From positions 1 to 29,878 of the forward strand of contig NZ_LSJM01000242.1 of the NCBI RefSeq assembly GCF_001557215.1: a stretch of 29,878 bases of DNA. Direction: 5' to 3'. The notes under the pieces were generated by a model, which saw only the letters and a list, made by a program, of their open reading frames with translations, ran no database searches and was not told the DNA's origin. Positions within the stretch are counted from its first letter, which is position 1, and the number at the start of each line of letters is the position of its first letter. Positions 17,084 through 24,156 of the stretch are shown here, piece by piece. Position numbers and translations under genes: made by a program. The DNA comes from Sphingomonas sp. CCH9-E2. Lineage in GTDB: Bacteria; Pseudomonadota; Alphaproteobacteria; Sphingomonadales; Sphingomonadaceae.

Positions 17084-17157
17084 CCCGGCCTTGAGCGCGG
17101 GCTGGACTGTTCTTCCACCGCCAGAAAAGAAGCCCTGTCCCGGCTCAAGGCCGGGAC
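17084..17157. repeat. REP-like inverted-repeat element downstream of the monooxygenase
   Basis: CCCGGCCTTGAGC (17084-17096) is repeated inverted as GCTCAAGGCCGGG (17143-17155). The right arm is also a perfect local hairpin: GTCCCGGC (17137-17144), loop TCAAG, GCCGGGAC (17150-17157). This CCCGG...CCGGG hairpin pair resembles the small intergenic REP elements common in alphaproteobacteria. It fills most of the 17059-17247 gap; neither hairpin is followed by a T-run, so it is not a standard terminator. An AGCGGCCGCT palindrome lies at 17063-17072. Confidence 0.55.
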
Positions 17158-17247
17158 GACGATGGGCTGGCGTGTTGAGCGGCGTCTTTCTCCCGCATTG
17201 CAGCAGAAATGTCGGAACGATTGCGTTCCGGATGCATTGCCCTGTCG

Positions 17248-18012
17248 ATGCCCGAGCTTATGGAACCGAACACGGCGGCGCTGCTGGCACCGCCTCCCGC
17301 CCATCTGGCCGATGGTGCCAGCCTGTTTCTCGACTTTGACGGAACGCTGGTCGAGATTGCCCCGCGCCCCGATGCGGTCGCGGTCGATGCGCCTCTGCGC
17401 CAGCTGATCTCGCACTTGTCGACCCGTTTCGATGGGCGTGTCGCTATTGTTAGCGGGCGCGGCGCGGCGGAAATCGATGCGCTGTTCGGTGGCCTGGATT
17501 GCCCGATCGTTGGCAGCCACGGCGCGGAATTGCGCGGTGTCGCGCAGGCCGAAATGCCCGAGCGCCCCGCCGCGCTCGATACTGTTGCGGCGCGCTTTCA
17601 CGCGCTCGCCGAAGCGATCCCCGGTCTGGTGGTCGAGATCAAACCGCTCGGCGCCGGCCTCCATTATCGCGGCGTACCCACTGCCGAAGCCGAGGCGCGC
17701 GCGCTGGCCGAGGAGCTGGCCGGGGCGACCGGCCTGACGCTCCAACGCGGCAAGATGGTGTTCGAGCTGCGCGCGCCGGGCGACAAGGGCCGCGCGATCG
17801 CCGCGCTGATGGGCGCAATGCCCTTTGCCGGATCGCGCCCGGTATTTCTGGGCGATGACCTGACCGACGAGCCCGGCTTTGCCACGGTCGCGCGGCTCGG
17901 GGGCGCCGGCGTGCTGGTCGGACCGGTGCGGGAAACCGAGGCTGTCTATCGCCTGCCGGATGTGACCTCAGCGCTGCGCTGGCTCGAAACCCTGGCGGAG
18001 GACGCAGCATGA
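17248..18012 (+). CDS. otsB: Trehalose-6-phosphate phosphatase OtsB
   Basis: Predicted cytoplasmic HAD-superfamily phosphatase that dephosphorylates trehalose 6-phosphate to trehalose. With the ATG at 17248 it is 254 residues. The nucleophile motif FLDFDGTL carries Asp29 and Asp31; VAIVSGRGAAEI supplies the HAD motif II serine, PGDKGRAI the motif III lysine, and FLGDDLTDE the motif IV acidic residues. A longer reading from 17209 (267 residues) and a shorter one from 17260 are possible. None has a clear ribosome site, so the start is uncertain while the identity is not. It overlaps the GH15 gene by 4 nt (ATGA). OtsA lies beyond that, so the three genes form one operon for trehalose metabolism, often an osmotic or desiccation response. 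Confidence 0.92.
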   Translation: MPELMEPNTAALLAPPPAHLADGASLFLDFDGTLVEIAPRPDAVAVDAPLRQLISHLSTRFDGRVAIVSGRGAAEIDALFGGLDCPIVGSHGAELRGVAQAEMPERPAALDTVAARFHALAEAIPGLVVEIKPLGAGLHYRGVPTAEAEARALAEELAGATGLTLQRGKMVFELRAPGDKGRAIAALMGAMPFAGSRPVFLGDDLTDEPGFATVARLGGAGVLVGPVRETEAVYRLPDVTSALRWLETLAEDAA

Positions 18013-19805
18013 AGCCCAATCTCGACCTGTGGCCGATCGGCAATTGCCAGGTCAGCGCGCTGATCGACCGTGCCGGGCGCTTCGTCTGGGCGTGCGCGCC
18101 CAAGGTGGATGGCGATCCGCTCTTCTCGTCGTTGCTCGACGGGCGCGACCCGCGCTCCGACGATGCGGTCGGGCTGTGGGCGATCGATCTGGAGGACTGT
18201 GCCAGCGTCGAGCAGCATTACCTGACCAACACCCCGATCCTGATCACACGCATGACCGACAGCAACGGCAGCGCGATCGAGATCACCGATTTCTGCCCGC
18301 GCTTCGAGCGGCTGGGGCGGATGTACCGCCCGGTCGCCTTTGCGCGGATCGTGCGGCCGGTAGCGGGGTCGCCGCGCATCTGTGTGCGCCTGCGCCCGAC
18401 GCGCAACTGGGGCGATCCGGCGGTGCTGACCACAGCAGGGTCGAACCATATCCGCTATCTGCTCGACGGGATGCAGCTGCGCCTGTCGACCAATGCGCCG
18501 GTCGGGTTGCTGATGGATGAGCGCTGTTTCCGCGTCGAACGCCCGCTGCACTTCTTCCTCGGCCCGGACGAGAGCTTCGCCGGCAACCTCGGGACGACGC
18601 TTGAGGAGATGCTCGGCTACACCACCTATCACTGGCAGAATTGGGCACGCGGCCTCGCGACGCCATTCGAGTGGCAGGATGTCGTGATCCGCAGCGCGAT
18701 CACGCTGAAGCTGTGCCAGCACGAGGAGACCGGCGCGATCGTCGCCGCGCTCACCACCTCGATCCCCGAACATGCGGATAGCGGGCGCAACTGGGACTAT
18801 CGCTACTGCTGGATCCGCGACGCCTATTACACCGTTCAGGCGCTCAATCGCGTCGGCGCGCTCGACGTGCTGGAGGGCTATCTCGCCTATCTGCGCAACA
18901 TCGTCGATCAGGCCAAGGGCGGGCATATCCAGCCCCTCTACGGCGTGCAGGGCGAAAGCGTGCTGATCGAGAGCGAGGCGCCGCGCCTGGCCGGCTATCG
19001 CGGCATGGGCCCGGTGCGGGTCGGCAACTTGGCCTATGAACAGGTGCAGCACGACGCCTATGGCCAGATTGTGCTGTCCAACGTGCAGGCGTTTTTCGAC
19101 CAGCGGCTGTTCCGCATGGCCGGGCGCGAGGATTTCGAGGCGCTGGCGCGGGTTGGCGAGCGCGCGGTCGAACTGTTCGACAAGCCCGATGCCGGGCTGT
19201 GGGAGCTGCGCACGCGGCAGAGCGTCCATACCTATTCCGCCGCGATGTGCTGGGCGGCGTGCGACCGGCTCGCCAATGCCGCCGAGCGGCTCGGGCTCGA
19301 GGGCGATCGCGCACTTTGGCAGGAGCGGGCGGACCGGATGCGCCGCGCGATCGAGGAAGCCGCGTGGCGGCCCGACACCAACCGCATGTCGGCGACCTTC
19401 AGCGGCGACGATCTCGACGCCAGCCTGATCCAGCTGCTCGACCTGCGTTTCATGTCGCCGGACGACGACCGGTTCCGCGGTACGCTCGCGGCGGTCGAGG
19501 AGGGGTTGCGACGCGGCAGCCACATGCTGCGCTACGCGACCGAGGATGATTTCGGCCTGCCCGAAACCGCGTTCAACGTCTGCACCTTTTGGTTGATCGA
19601 GGCGCTGCACTTCACCGGCCGCGACGCTGATGCGCGCGCGCTGTTCGCCGAGATGCTCGACCGCCGCACCGCCGCCGGGCTGCTGTCTGAGGATATCGAT
19701 CCGGTCAGCGGCGAATTGTGGGGGAACTATCCCCAGACCTACTCGCTGGTCGGCATGATCAATTGCGCCGTCCTGCTGAGCAAACCCTGGAGCGCCATCA
19801 GATGA
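18009..19805 (+). CDS. Glycoside hydrolase family 15 protein (glucoamylase/trehalase-like)
   Basis: A 598-residue GH15 enzyme. Residues 1 to about 220 are the beta-rich N-terminal domain, and the rest an (alpha/alpha)6 barrel. Landmarks include NWDYRYCWIRDAYYTVQAL near 263, HIQPLYGVQGE near 310, RVGNLAYEQVQHDAYGQ near 345, LWELR with Glu399 as probable general acid, and LLSEDIDP with Glu561 as probable general base, followed by GNYPQTYSL. There is no signal peptide, so it should act in the cytoplasm. Sister enzymes include mycobacterial trehalase and archaeal glucoamylases. Its place between otsB and otsA, with 4-nt ATGA overlaps on both sides, suggests trehalose or an alpha-glucan as substrate and co-translation with the synthesis enzymes. 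The family is certain; trehalase versus glucoamylase activity is not. Confidence 0.9.
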   Translation: MKPNLDLWPIGNCQVSALIDRAGRFVWACAPKVDGDPLFSSLLDGRDPRSDDAVGLWAIDLEDCASVEQHYLTNTPILITRMTDSNGSAIEITDFCPRFERLGRMYRPVAFARIVRPVAGSPRICVRLRPTRNWGDPAVLTTAGSNHIRYLLDGMQLRLSTNAPVGLLMDERCFRVERPLHFFLGPDESFAGNLGTTLEEMLGYTTYHWQNWARGLATPFEWQDVVIRSAITLKLCQHEETGAIVAALTTSIPEHADSGRNWDYRYCWIRDAYYTVQALNRVGALDVLEGYLAYLRNIVDQAKGGHIQPLYGVQGESVLIESEAPRLAGYRGMGPVRVGNLAYEQVQHDAYGQIVLSNVQAFFDQRLFRMAGREDFEALARVGERAVELFDKPDAGLWELRTRQSVHTYSAAMCWAACDRLANAAERLGLEGDRALWQERADRMRRAIEEAAWRPDTNRMSATFSGDDLDASLIQLLDLRFMSPDDDRFRGTLAAVEEGLRRGSHMLRYATEDDFGLPETAFNVCTFWLIEALHFTGRDADARALFAEMLDRRTAAGLLSEDIDPVSGELWGNYPQTYSLVGMINCAVLLSKPWSAIR

Positions 19806-21214
19806 GCCGCCTGATCATTATCTCGAACCGCGTCTCCGCGCCCAAGGATTCCCACGCCGGGGCGCAGGGTGGCCTTGCCGTCGCGCTGCAGGCGGCGATC
19901 CGCGAGTTCGGCGGCATCTGGTTCGGCTGGTCGGGCGAGACCGTCGAGGAATTTACCGGTCAGATCAATTTCCAGCGCGCGCAGGGCGTGACGACCGCGA
20001 CCGTCGACCTCGAAGAGCAGGATATCGAGGAATATTATAACGGCTACGCCAACCGCACGCTGTGGCCGCTCTTCCACTACCGCATCGATCTTGCCGAATA
20101 TGAGCGCGGCTTTGCCGGGGGTTATCAGCGGGTCAACGACCGCTTCGCCGATACGCTGCGCCCGCTAGTCGAGAGCGAGGACATCTTATGGGTGCAGGAC
20201 TATCACATGTTCCCGCTCGGACAGTGTTTGCGCGACCGGGGCGTCAAAAACCGCATCGGCTTCTTCCTGCACATCCCCTGGCCGCCCCGCCGCCTGCTGG
20301 CGACGATGCCCGAGGCGCAGGAGCTGGTGCGGACGATGTTCGCCTATGACCTGGTCGGGTTCCACACGCAGGAGTGGCTCGAGTCGTTCCGCGACTATGC
20401 GACCTATGAGCTGGGTGCGACGGTCGAGGACGATGCGCTGGTGCTGGGCGAGCGGCGGGTGCGCACGATCGTCGCGCCGATCGGGATCGACTGCAAGGAA
20501 TTCGTCGCGGGGGCTTCGACTGCCGCAGCGAAGCTCGCCTATCGCCGCATGCGCGACAGCGCGGTCGGACGCGACATGATCGTCGGGGTGGACCGGCTCG
20601 ATTATTCGAAGGGGCTGGAGGAGCGCTTCGCCGGCTACGAACGCTTCCTCGCCGAGCATCCCGAAGAGCGCAAGGAAGTGTTCCTGCTGCAGATCGCGCC
20701 GCCGTCACGCGGGGCGGTGGAGAGCTACAAGAAGATCCGCACCGCGCTCGAAGGGCTGTCGGGGCGAATCAACGGCGCCTATGCCGATACCGACTGGGTC
20801 CCCATCCGCTACGTCAACCAGGGCTATCCGCGCGACGTGCTGGCGGGCATCTACCGCGCCGCGCGGATCGGGCTGGTCACCCCGCTGCGCGACGGGATGA
20901 ACCTGGTCGCGAAGGAATATGTCGCGGCGCAGGATCCCGAGGATCCGGGCGTGCTGATCCTCTCGCGCTTTGCCGGGGCAGCGGCGCAGCTCACGGATGC
21001 GGTGCTGGTCAACCCCTACAGCGCGGACGAAGTGTCCGACGCGATCATGCAGGCGCTGCGCATGAGCCGCGACGAGCGCAAACGGCGCTGGCGGGCGATG
21101 ATGGACAATGTCGAGGCGGAGGACGTAGCGTGGTGGCGGACTCTATTCACGGACGCGCTGATGGGGAAGGACGCGCCCGCTCCGCTACCGGCGGATAACG
21201 ACGTTGCGGCCTAA
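19802..21214 (+). CDS. otsA: Trehalose-6-phosphate synthase OtsA
   Basis: A 470-residue GT20 glycosyltransferase, same length as E. coli OtsA, making trehalose 6-phosphate from UDP-glucose and glucose 6-phosphate in the cytoplasm. It starts MSRLIIISNRVSAPKD. The donor-loop Gly23-Gly24 (AQGGLAVAL), IWFGWSGE, LWPLFHYR, WVQDYHMFPL and FFLHIPWPP follow. The phosphate-binding pair Arg265/Lys270 is in VDRLDYSKGLEERF, and RDGMNLVAKEYVA lies near the C-terminus. The ATG at 19802 overlaps the GH15 stop (ATGA); an in-frame extension upstream lies inside GH15 and is not expected to be used. Its TAA is at 21212-21214, overlapping the stop codon of the convergent Rieske gene. Confidence 0.96.
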   Translation: MSRLIIISNRVSAPKDSHAGAQGGLAVALQAAIREFGGIWFGWSGETVEEFTGQINFQRAQGVTTATVDLEEQDIEEYYNGYANRTLWPLFHYRIDLAEYERGFAGGYQRVNDRFADTLRPLVESEDILWVQDYHMFPLGQCLRDRGVKNRIGFFLHIPWPPRRLLATMPEAQELVRTMFAYDLVGFHTQEWLESFRDYATYELGATVEDDALVLGERRVRTIVAPIGIDCKEFVAGASTAAAKLAYRRMRDSAVGRDMIVGVDRLDYSKGLEERFAGYERFLAEHPEERKEVFLLQIAPPSRGAVESYKKIRTALEGLSGRINGAYADTDWVPIRYVNQGYPRDVLAGIYRAARIGLVTPLRDGMNLVAKEYVAAQDPEDPGVLILSRFAGAAAQLTDAVLVNPYSADEVSDAIMQALRMSRDERKRRWRAMMDNVEAEDVAWWRTLFTDALMGKDAPAPLPADNDVAA

Positions 21215-21567
21215 GCCGTAAAGATCGCGCCGTCGCGGACTTCGAGCGGCCACGCGGTGAGCGCGGCACCCGCGCACGGACCGCCGACGCACACGCCATC
21301 CTCGATGCGGAACAGCGCGCCGTGCCAACTGCACTGGATCATTGCGCCGTTCGCGGTGAGATAGGCGTCGAGCTGCTGCGCGAGTGGCAGGCCCATATGC
21401 GGGCAGCGGTCGACATAGCCGCTTACCGCGTCGCCACTGCGCACCGCGAAACCGTGGAAGCGACCCGCCTTCATCTCGAGCACGAAGTTGCGCGCCGCGC
21501 CGTCGGCGATCAGGTCGAGCGGGCCCAGCCGGACGCCGGGCGGGGTGGCGGTGAGGCGTTCGCTCAC
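21211..21567 (-). CDS. Small Rieske [2Fe-2S] protein coupled to hmgA
   Basis: A 118-residue single-domain Rieske protein. The cluster ligands are Cys55 and His57 (RCPHMG) and Cys79 and His82 (QCSWHG), with normal spacing; [15 protein letters not shown] follows. There is no catalytic oxygenase domain, signal peptide or membrane helix, so it looks like a soluble ferredoxin-like electron carrier, or a NirD/BphA3-type small subunit. The GTG at 21567 overlaps the hmgA stop (GTGA), which indicates translational coupling; longer in-frame readings run inside hmgA and are rejected. HmgA does not itself need a Rieske partner, so the role in tyrosine breakdown is unexplained. The TAG overlaps the otsA stop on the other strand. 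Confidence 0.88.
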   Translation of the reverse strand: MSERLTATPPGVRLGPLDLIADGAARNFVLEMKAGRFHGFAVRSGDAVSGYVDRCPHMGLPLAQQLDAYLTANGAMIQCSWHGALFRIEDGVCVGGPCAGAALTAWPLEVRDGAIFTA

Positions 21568-22844
21568 CCGGGCAGCTGCGCCTTGGGGAAGCCCGCCCAG
21601 GCCGCATCGTAATCGGGCTGCGCCGTCGCCATCGCATGCGTGGTCGGGCGGTAGGGCCAGCAGGTTTCGACCATGAACGCCATCGTGCCGTCGATCTTGT
21701 GCGGCTTGAGCTCGGCGTTGCTCGCGCCCTGCCAACTTGCGACATCGGGACCGTGGCCAGCCATCAGATTGTGCAGCGACAGGCCGCCGGGGACGAAGCC
21801 GTCGGCCTTCGCGTCATAGGCGCCGTGGATCAGGCCCATCGCCTCGCTCATCACGTTGCGGTGGAACCAGGGCGGGCGGAACGTGTCTTCGGCGACCATC
21901 CAGCGCGGCGGGAAGATCACGAAATCGGCGTTGGCGCGGCCCGGCACGTCGCTGGGCGAGGTGAGGACGGTGAAGATCGACGGGTCGGGATGGTCGAAGC
22001 TGGCCGTGTTTATCGTGTTGAAGCGCGACAGGTCATAGCGCCACGGGGCGAGATTGCCGTGCCAGGCGACGACGTCGAGGGGGCTATGGTCGATCGTCGT
22101 GGTCCAGAGTCGGCCGAGCGACTTCTGGACGACCTCGAATGGTTCGTCGCGATCCTCATACCATGCCGCCGGCGTCTCGAAATCGCGCGGGTTGGCGAGG
22201 CCGTTGGCACCGATCGGGCCAAGGTCGGGCAGGCGGAACAGCGCGCCGTAATTTTCCGCGACATAGCCGCGCGCGGTGCCGTCCGGTAGCACCGCCCGGA
22301 AGCGCACGCCGCGCGGAATGAGCGCGATCTGGCCCGGCGCGATGTCGATCCGCCCCAGCTCGGTCAGCAGCGTCAGGCGTCCGGCCTGCGGGATGAACAG
22401 CAGCTCTCCGTCCGCGTCGAAGAAGACACGGTGGCCCATATTGGCGTTGGCGGCGTAGAGATGGACCGCAACGCCCTCGAGATCGGCGGGGTCGCGGGTG
22501 ACGAGCATGGTCGTCATGCCGTCGATCAGGTCGGTGCCCGGCGCGGGATCGGCGATCGGTCCCCAGCGCAGGCGGTTCGGAGCGAGCGGGGCGGAGTCCG
22601 GCTGCGGCACGAAACGCGTGGCGGCTTCATAGGGCGCGAACGGCGGATGCTCGGCGCTGGGGCGCATCCGGTAGAGCCAGCTGCGGCGATTTTCGTGGCG
22701 CGGCGCGGTGAAGGCGGTGCCGGAAAGCTGCTCGGCATAGAGGCCATAGGCAGGCCGCTGCGGCGAATTGCGCCCGATCGGGAGGGCGCCCGCGACTGCC
22801 TCGGTCGAGACGTGATTGCCGAAACCCGGGAAATAGTCGGTCAT
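21564..22844 (-). CDS. hmgA: Homogentisate 1,2-dioxygenase
   Basis: A 426-residue cytoplasmic Fe(II) ring-cleavage dioxygenase converting homogentisate to maleylacetoacetate in tyrosine/phenylalanine catabolism. It begins [16 protein letters not shown], the usual family start, and contains [10 protein letters not shown] and [15 protein letters not shown]. The iron ligands are His328 and Glu334 in [12 protein letters not shown] and His364 in GHGPDV, each 7 positions below the human enzyme ligands (335, 341, 371). It follows hppD on the same strand after a 135-nt gap containing hairpins. Maleylacetoacetate isomerase and fumarylacetoacetase are not present here; the FAA-fold gene at 4249-5040 belongs to a different locus and subfamily. 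Confidence 0.97.
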   Translation of the reverse strand: MTDYFPGFGNHVSTEAVAGALPIGRNSPQRPAYGLYAEQLSGTAFTAPRHENRRSWLYRMRPSAEHPPFAPYEAATRFVPQPDSAPLAPNRLRWGPIADPAPGTDLIDGMTTMLVTRDPADLEGVAVHLYAANANMGHRVFFDADGELLFIPQAGRLTLLTELGRIDIAPGQIALIPRGVRFRAVLPDGTARGYVAENYGALFRLPDLGPIGANGLANPRDFETPAAWYEDRDEPFEVVQKSLGRLWTTTIDHSPLDVVAWHGNLAPWRYDLSRFNTINTASFDHPDPSIFTVLTSPSDVPGRANADFVIFPPRWMVAEDTFRPPWFHRNVMSEAMGLIHGAYDAKADGFVPGGLSLHNLMAGHGPDVASWQGASNAELKPHKIDGTMAFMVETCWPYRPTTHAMATAQPDYDAAWAGFPKAQLPG

Positions 22845-22879
22845 GGATCAGACCCTAAAGCGCGCTCTGGCGTGTAGTC

Positions 22880-22976
22880 GGATGAGGGGGCGGTCTGTGG
22901 CCGCCTCCCTCATCCTCCTGCGTTCCTTCCCCCTTCGGAAGGTTGAGGCCGGTTGTCCCGGCTCTCCTCTCCAACC
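22880..22976 (-). repeat. Stem-loop cluster between hppD and hmgA
   Basis: Two structured stretches fill the intercistronic gap 22845-22979. At 22880-22915, GGATGAGGG-GGCGG pairs with CCGCC-T-CCCTCATCC (one bulge). At 22941-22976, GGTTG/CAACC encloses an inner GCCGG-TTGTC-CCGGC hairpin (22948-22962), starting 4 nt after the hppD stop. A short CCTTCGGAAGG sits between them. No T-run follows on the minus strand, so these may be mRNA-stabilising or REP-like elements, or Rho-linked attenuators, rather than intrinsic terminators. Confidence 0.45.
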
Positions 22977-22979
22977 CCG

Positions 22980-24017
22980 TTATGCGTCGACCTTGATCAC
23001 CCCTCTACGGATTTGATCGAGTTCAATCGACTCAAAAAGTGCCTGGAAGTTGCCGTTGCCGAATCCTTCATTGCCCTTGCGCTGAATGATCTCGAAGAAG
23101 ATCGGACCGAACATGTTTTCGGTAAAGATTTGCAGAAGAATGCCCTCGTCGCCGACATTGCCGTCGATCAGGATGCGGTTCTTGCGCAGCCGCTCCAGGT
23201 CTTCGCCATGGCCGGGGACGCGCTTGTCGACCAGCTCGTAATAGGTCTCGATCGTGTCCTGCAGCTTGACGCCGCGCGCGCGCAGCCGTTCGACCGTGTC
23301 GTAGATATCGTCCGTGGTCAGCGCGAGGTGCTGGATGCCCTCGCCCTTATACTCGCGGATGAACTCCTCGATCTGGCTCTTGTCGTCCTGGCTTTCGTTC
23401 AGCGGGATGCGGATCGCCTTGTCCGGCGCGATCATCGCCTGGCTGAACAGGCCGGTCGCCTGGCCCTTGATGTCGAAATATTTCTGCTCCTCGAAGTTGA
23501 AGAGCGTCTTGTAGAATTCCGACCACACCCGCATCTGGCCGCGCCGGACATTGTGGGTGAGGTGGTCGAGCAGGTCGAGCCCGACGTTGTTCTCCGCCTC
23601 CGCCTGCTGCCAGCCGGGGATTTCCTCCCAATCGGCATAGAGGTCGGTGCCATCCTGGATGAAATAGAGATACGATCCGCCGATGCCGATGATGCAGGTG
23701 TCGTCCTCGGCGGTGCGCTCCGCGCCGTTGTTCAGCGCCCACTCCATCGCCGCGACCGGATCGGCGACGCGGAACGCCATCGCGCTGGCCGAGGGGCCGT
23801 GCACCGCGCGGAACTCGGCGACGCGGCCGCTCTCGTCGCGGTTGAGCATCAGGTTGATGCGGCCCTGCTTGAAGCGGGTGATGTTCTTGGTCGGGTGGCG
23901 GTGCGAGGGGACGAAGCCGAGCTGCTCGAACTGCCGCGCCATCGCGTCGGGATCGGGCGAGGTGAATTCGACGAATTCGAAGCCGTTGAGGCCGAGGGGG
24001 TTCATGGGGTCGGTCAT
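22980..24017 (-). CDS. hppD: 4-hydroxyphenylpyruvate dioxygenase
   Basis: A 345-residue cytoplasmic Fe(II) dioxygenase turning 4-hydroxyphenylpyruvate into homogentisate. It has two vicinal-oxygen-chelate domains: residues about 10-140 (GFEFVEFTSPDPDAM) and about 150-330. Iron ligands: His152 (LLDHLTHNV), His230 (GIQHLALTTDDI) and Glu309 (FFEIIQRKGN). The C-terminal GFGNGNFQALFESIE helix closes the active site as in other bacterial HPPDs. The ATG at 24017 has GGAG about 9 nt upstream; a second ATG 12 nt later is possible. It is first gene of the hppD-hmgA-Rieske set, divergent from the TPR gene, with an inverted repeat containing a consensus -35 upstream. Confidence 0.97.
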   Translation of the reverse strand: MTDPMNPLGLNGFEFVEFTSPDPDAMARQFEQLGFVPSHRHPTKNITRFKQGRINLMLNRDESGRVAEFRAVHGPSASAMAFRVADPVAAMEWALNNGAERTAEDDTCIIGIGGSYLYFIQDGTDLYADWEEIPGWQQAEAENNVGLDLLDHLTHNVRRGQMRVWSEFYKTLFNFEEQKYFDIKGQATGLFSQAMIAPDKAIRIPLNESQDDKSQIEEFIREYKGEGIQHLALTTDDIYDTVERLRARGVKLQDTIETYYELVDKRVPGHGEDLERLRKNRILIDGNVGDEGILLQIFTENMFGPIFFEIIQRKGNEGFGNGNFQALFESIELDQIRRGVIKVDA

Positions 24018-24043
24018 GTCGAGGACTCCGCAAAGTTTGCCCG

Positions 24044-24076
24044 CACGTACACGTGATGGCCATTTGGTGTCAAATG
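24044..24076 (-). promoter_or_regulatory. Candidate operator/promoter of hppD
   Basis: CATTTG-GTGT-CAAATG (24061-24076) is a perfect 6-bp inverted repeat. Read on the minus strand it contains a consensus -35 TTGACA (24068-24073); 17-18 nt downstream lies GTACGT/TACGTG (24044-24050), a poor -10. The repeat is 43 nt upstream of the hppD ATG and in the 139-nt divergent gap 24018-24156, so a regulator bound here could control tyrosine catabolism. The regulator is not in the window. Confidence 0.42.
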
Positions 24077-24156
24077 TTACTAAATTGCGCGCGCCGCGTT
24101 GGAGGTTGTCCCTTGCATTGATTGATGGAGAGGAGGAGGTTCGTTGCGAGGGGGAA

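Noticed and set aside
17946..19610. A 554-codon minus-strand open frame opposite GH15
   Set aside because: Antisense shadow without family signatures; GH15 motifs on the plus strand explain the region.
22880..22915. Intrinsic terminator after hppD
   Set aside because: The stem is strong but not followed by a T-run in either direction, so it is listed only as a structured repeat.
23683..24156. N-terminal extension of the TPR protein into hppD
   Set aside because: The extra residues are the antisense of hppD coding DNA; a signal-like N-terminus and ribosome site support the ATG at 24157.
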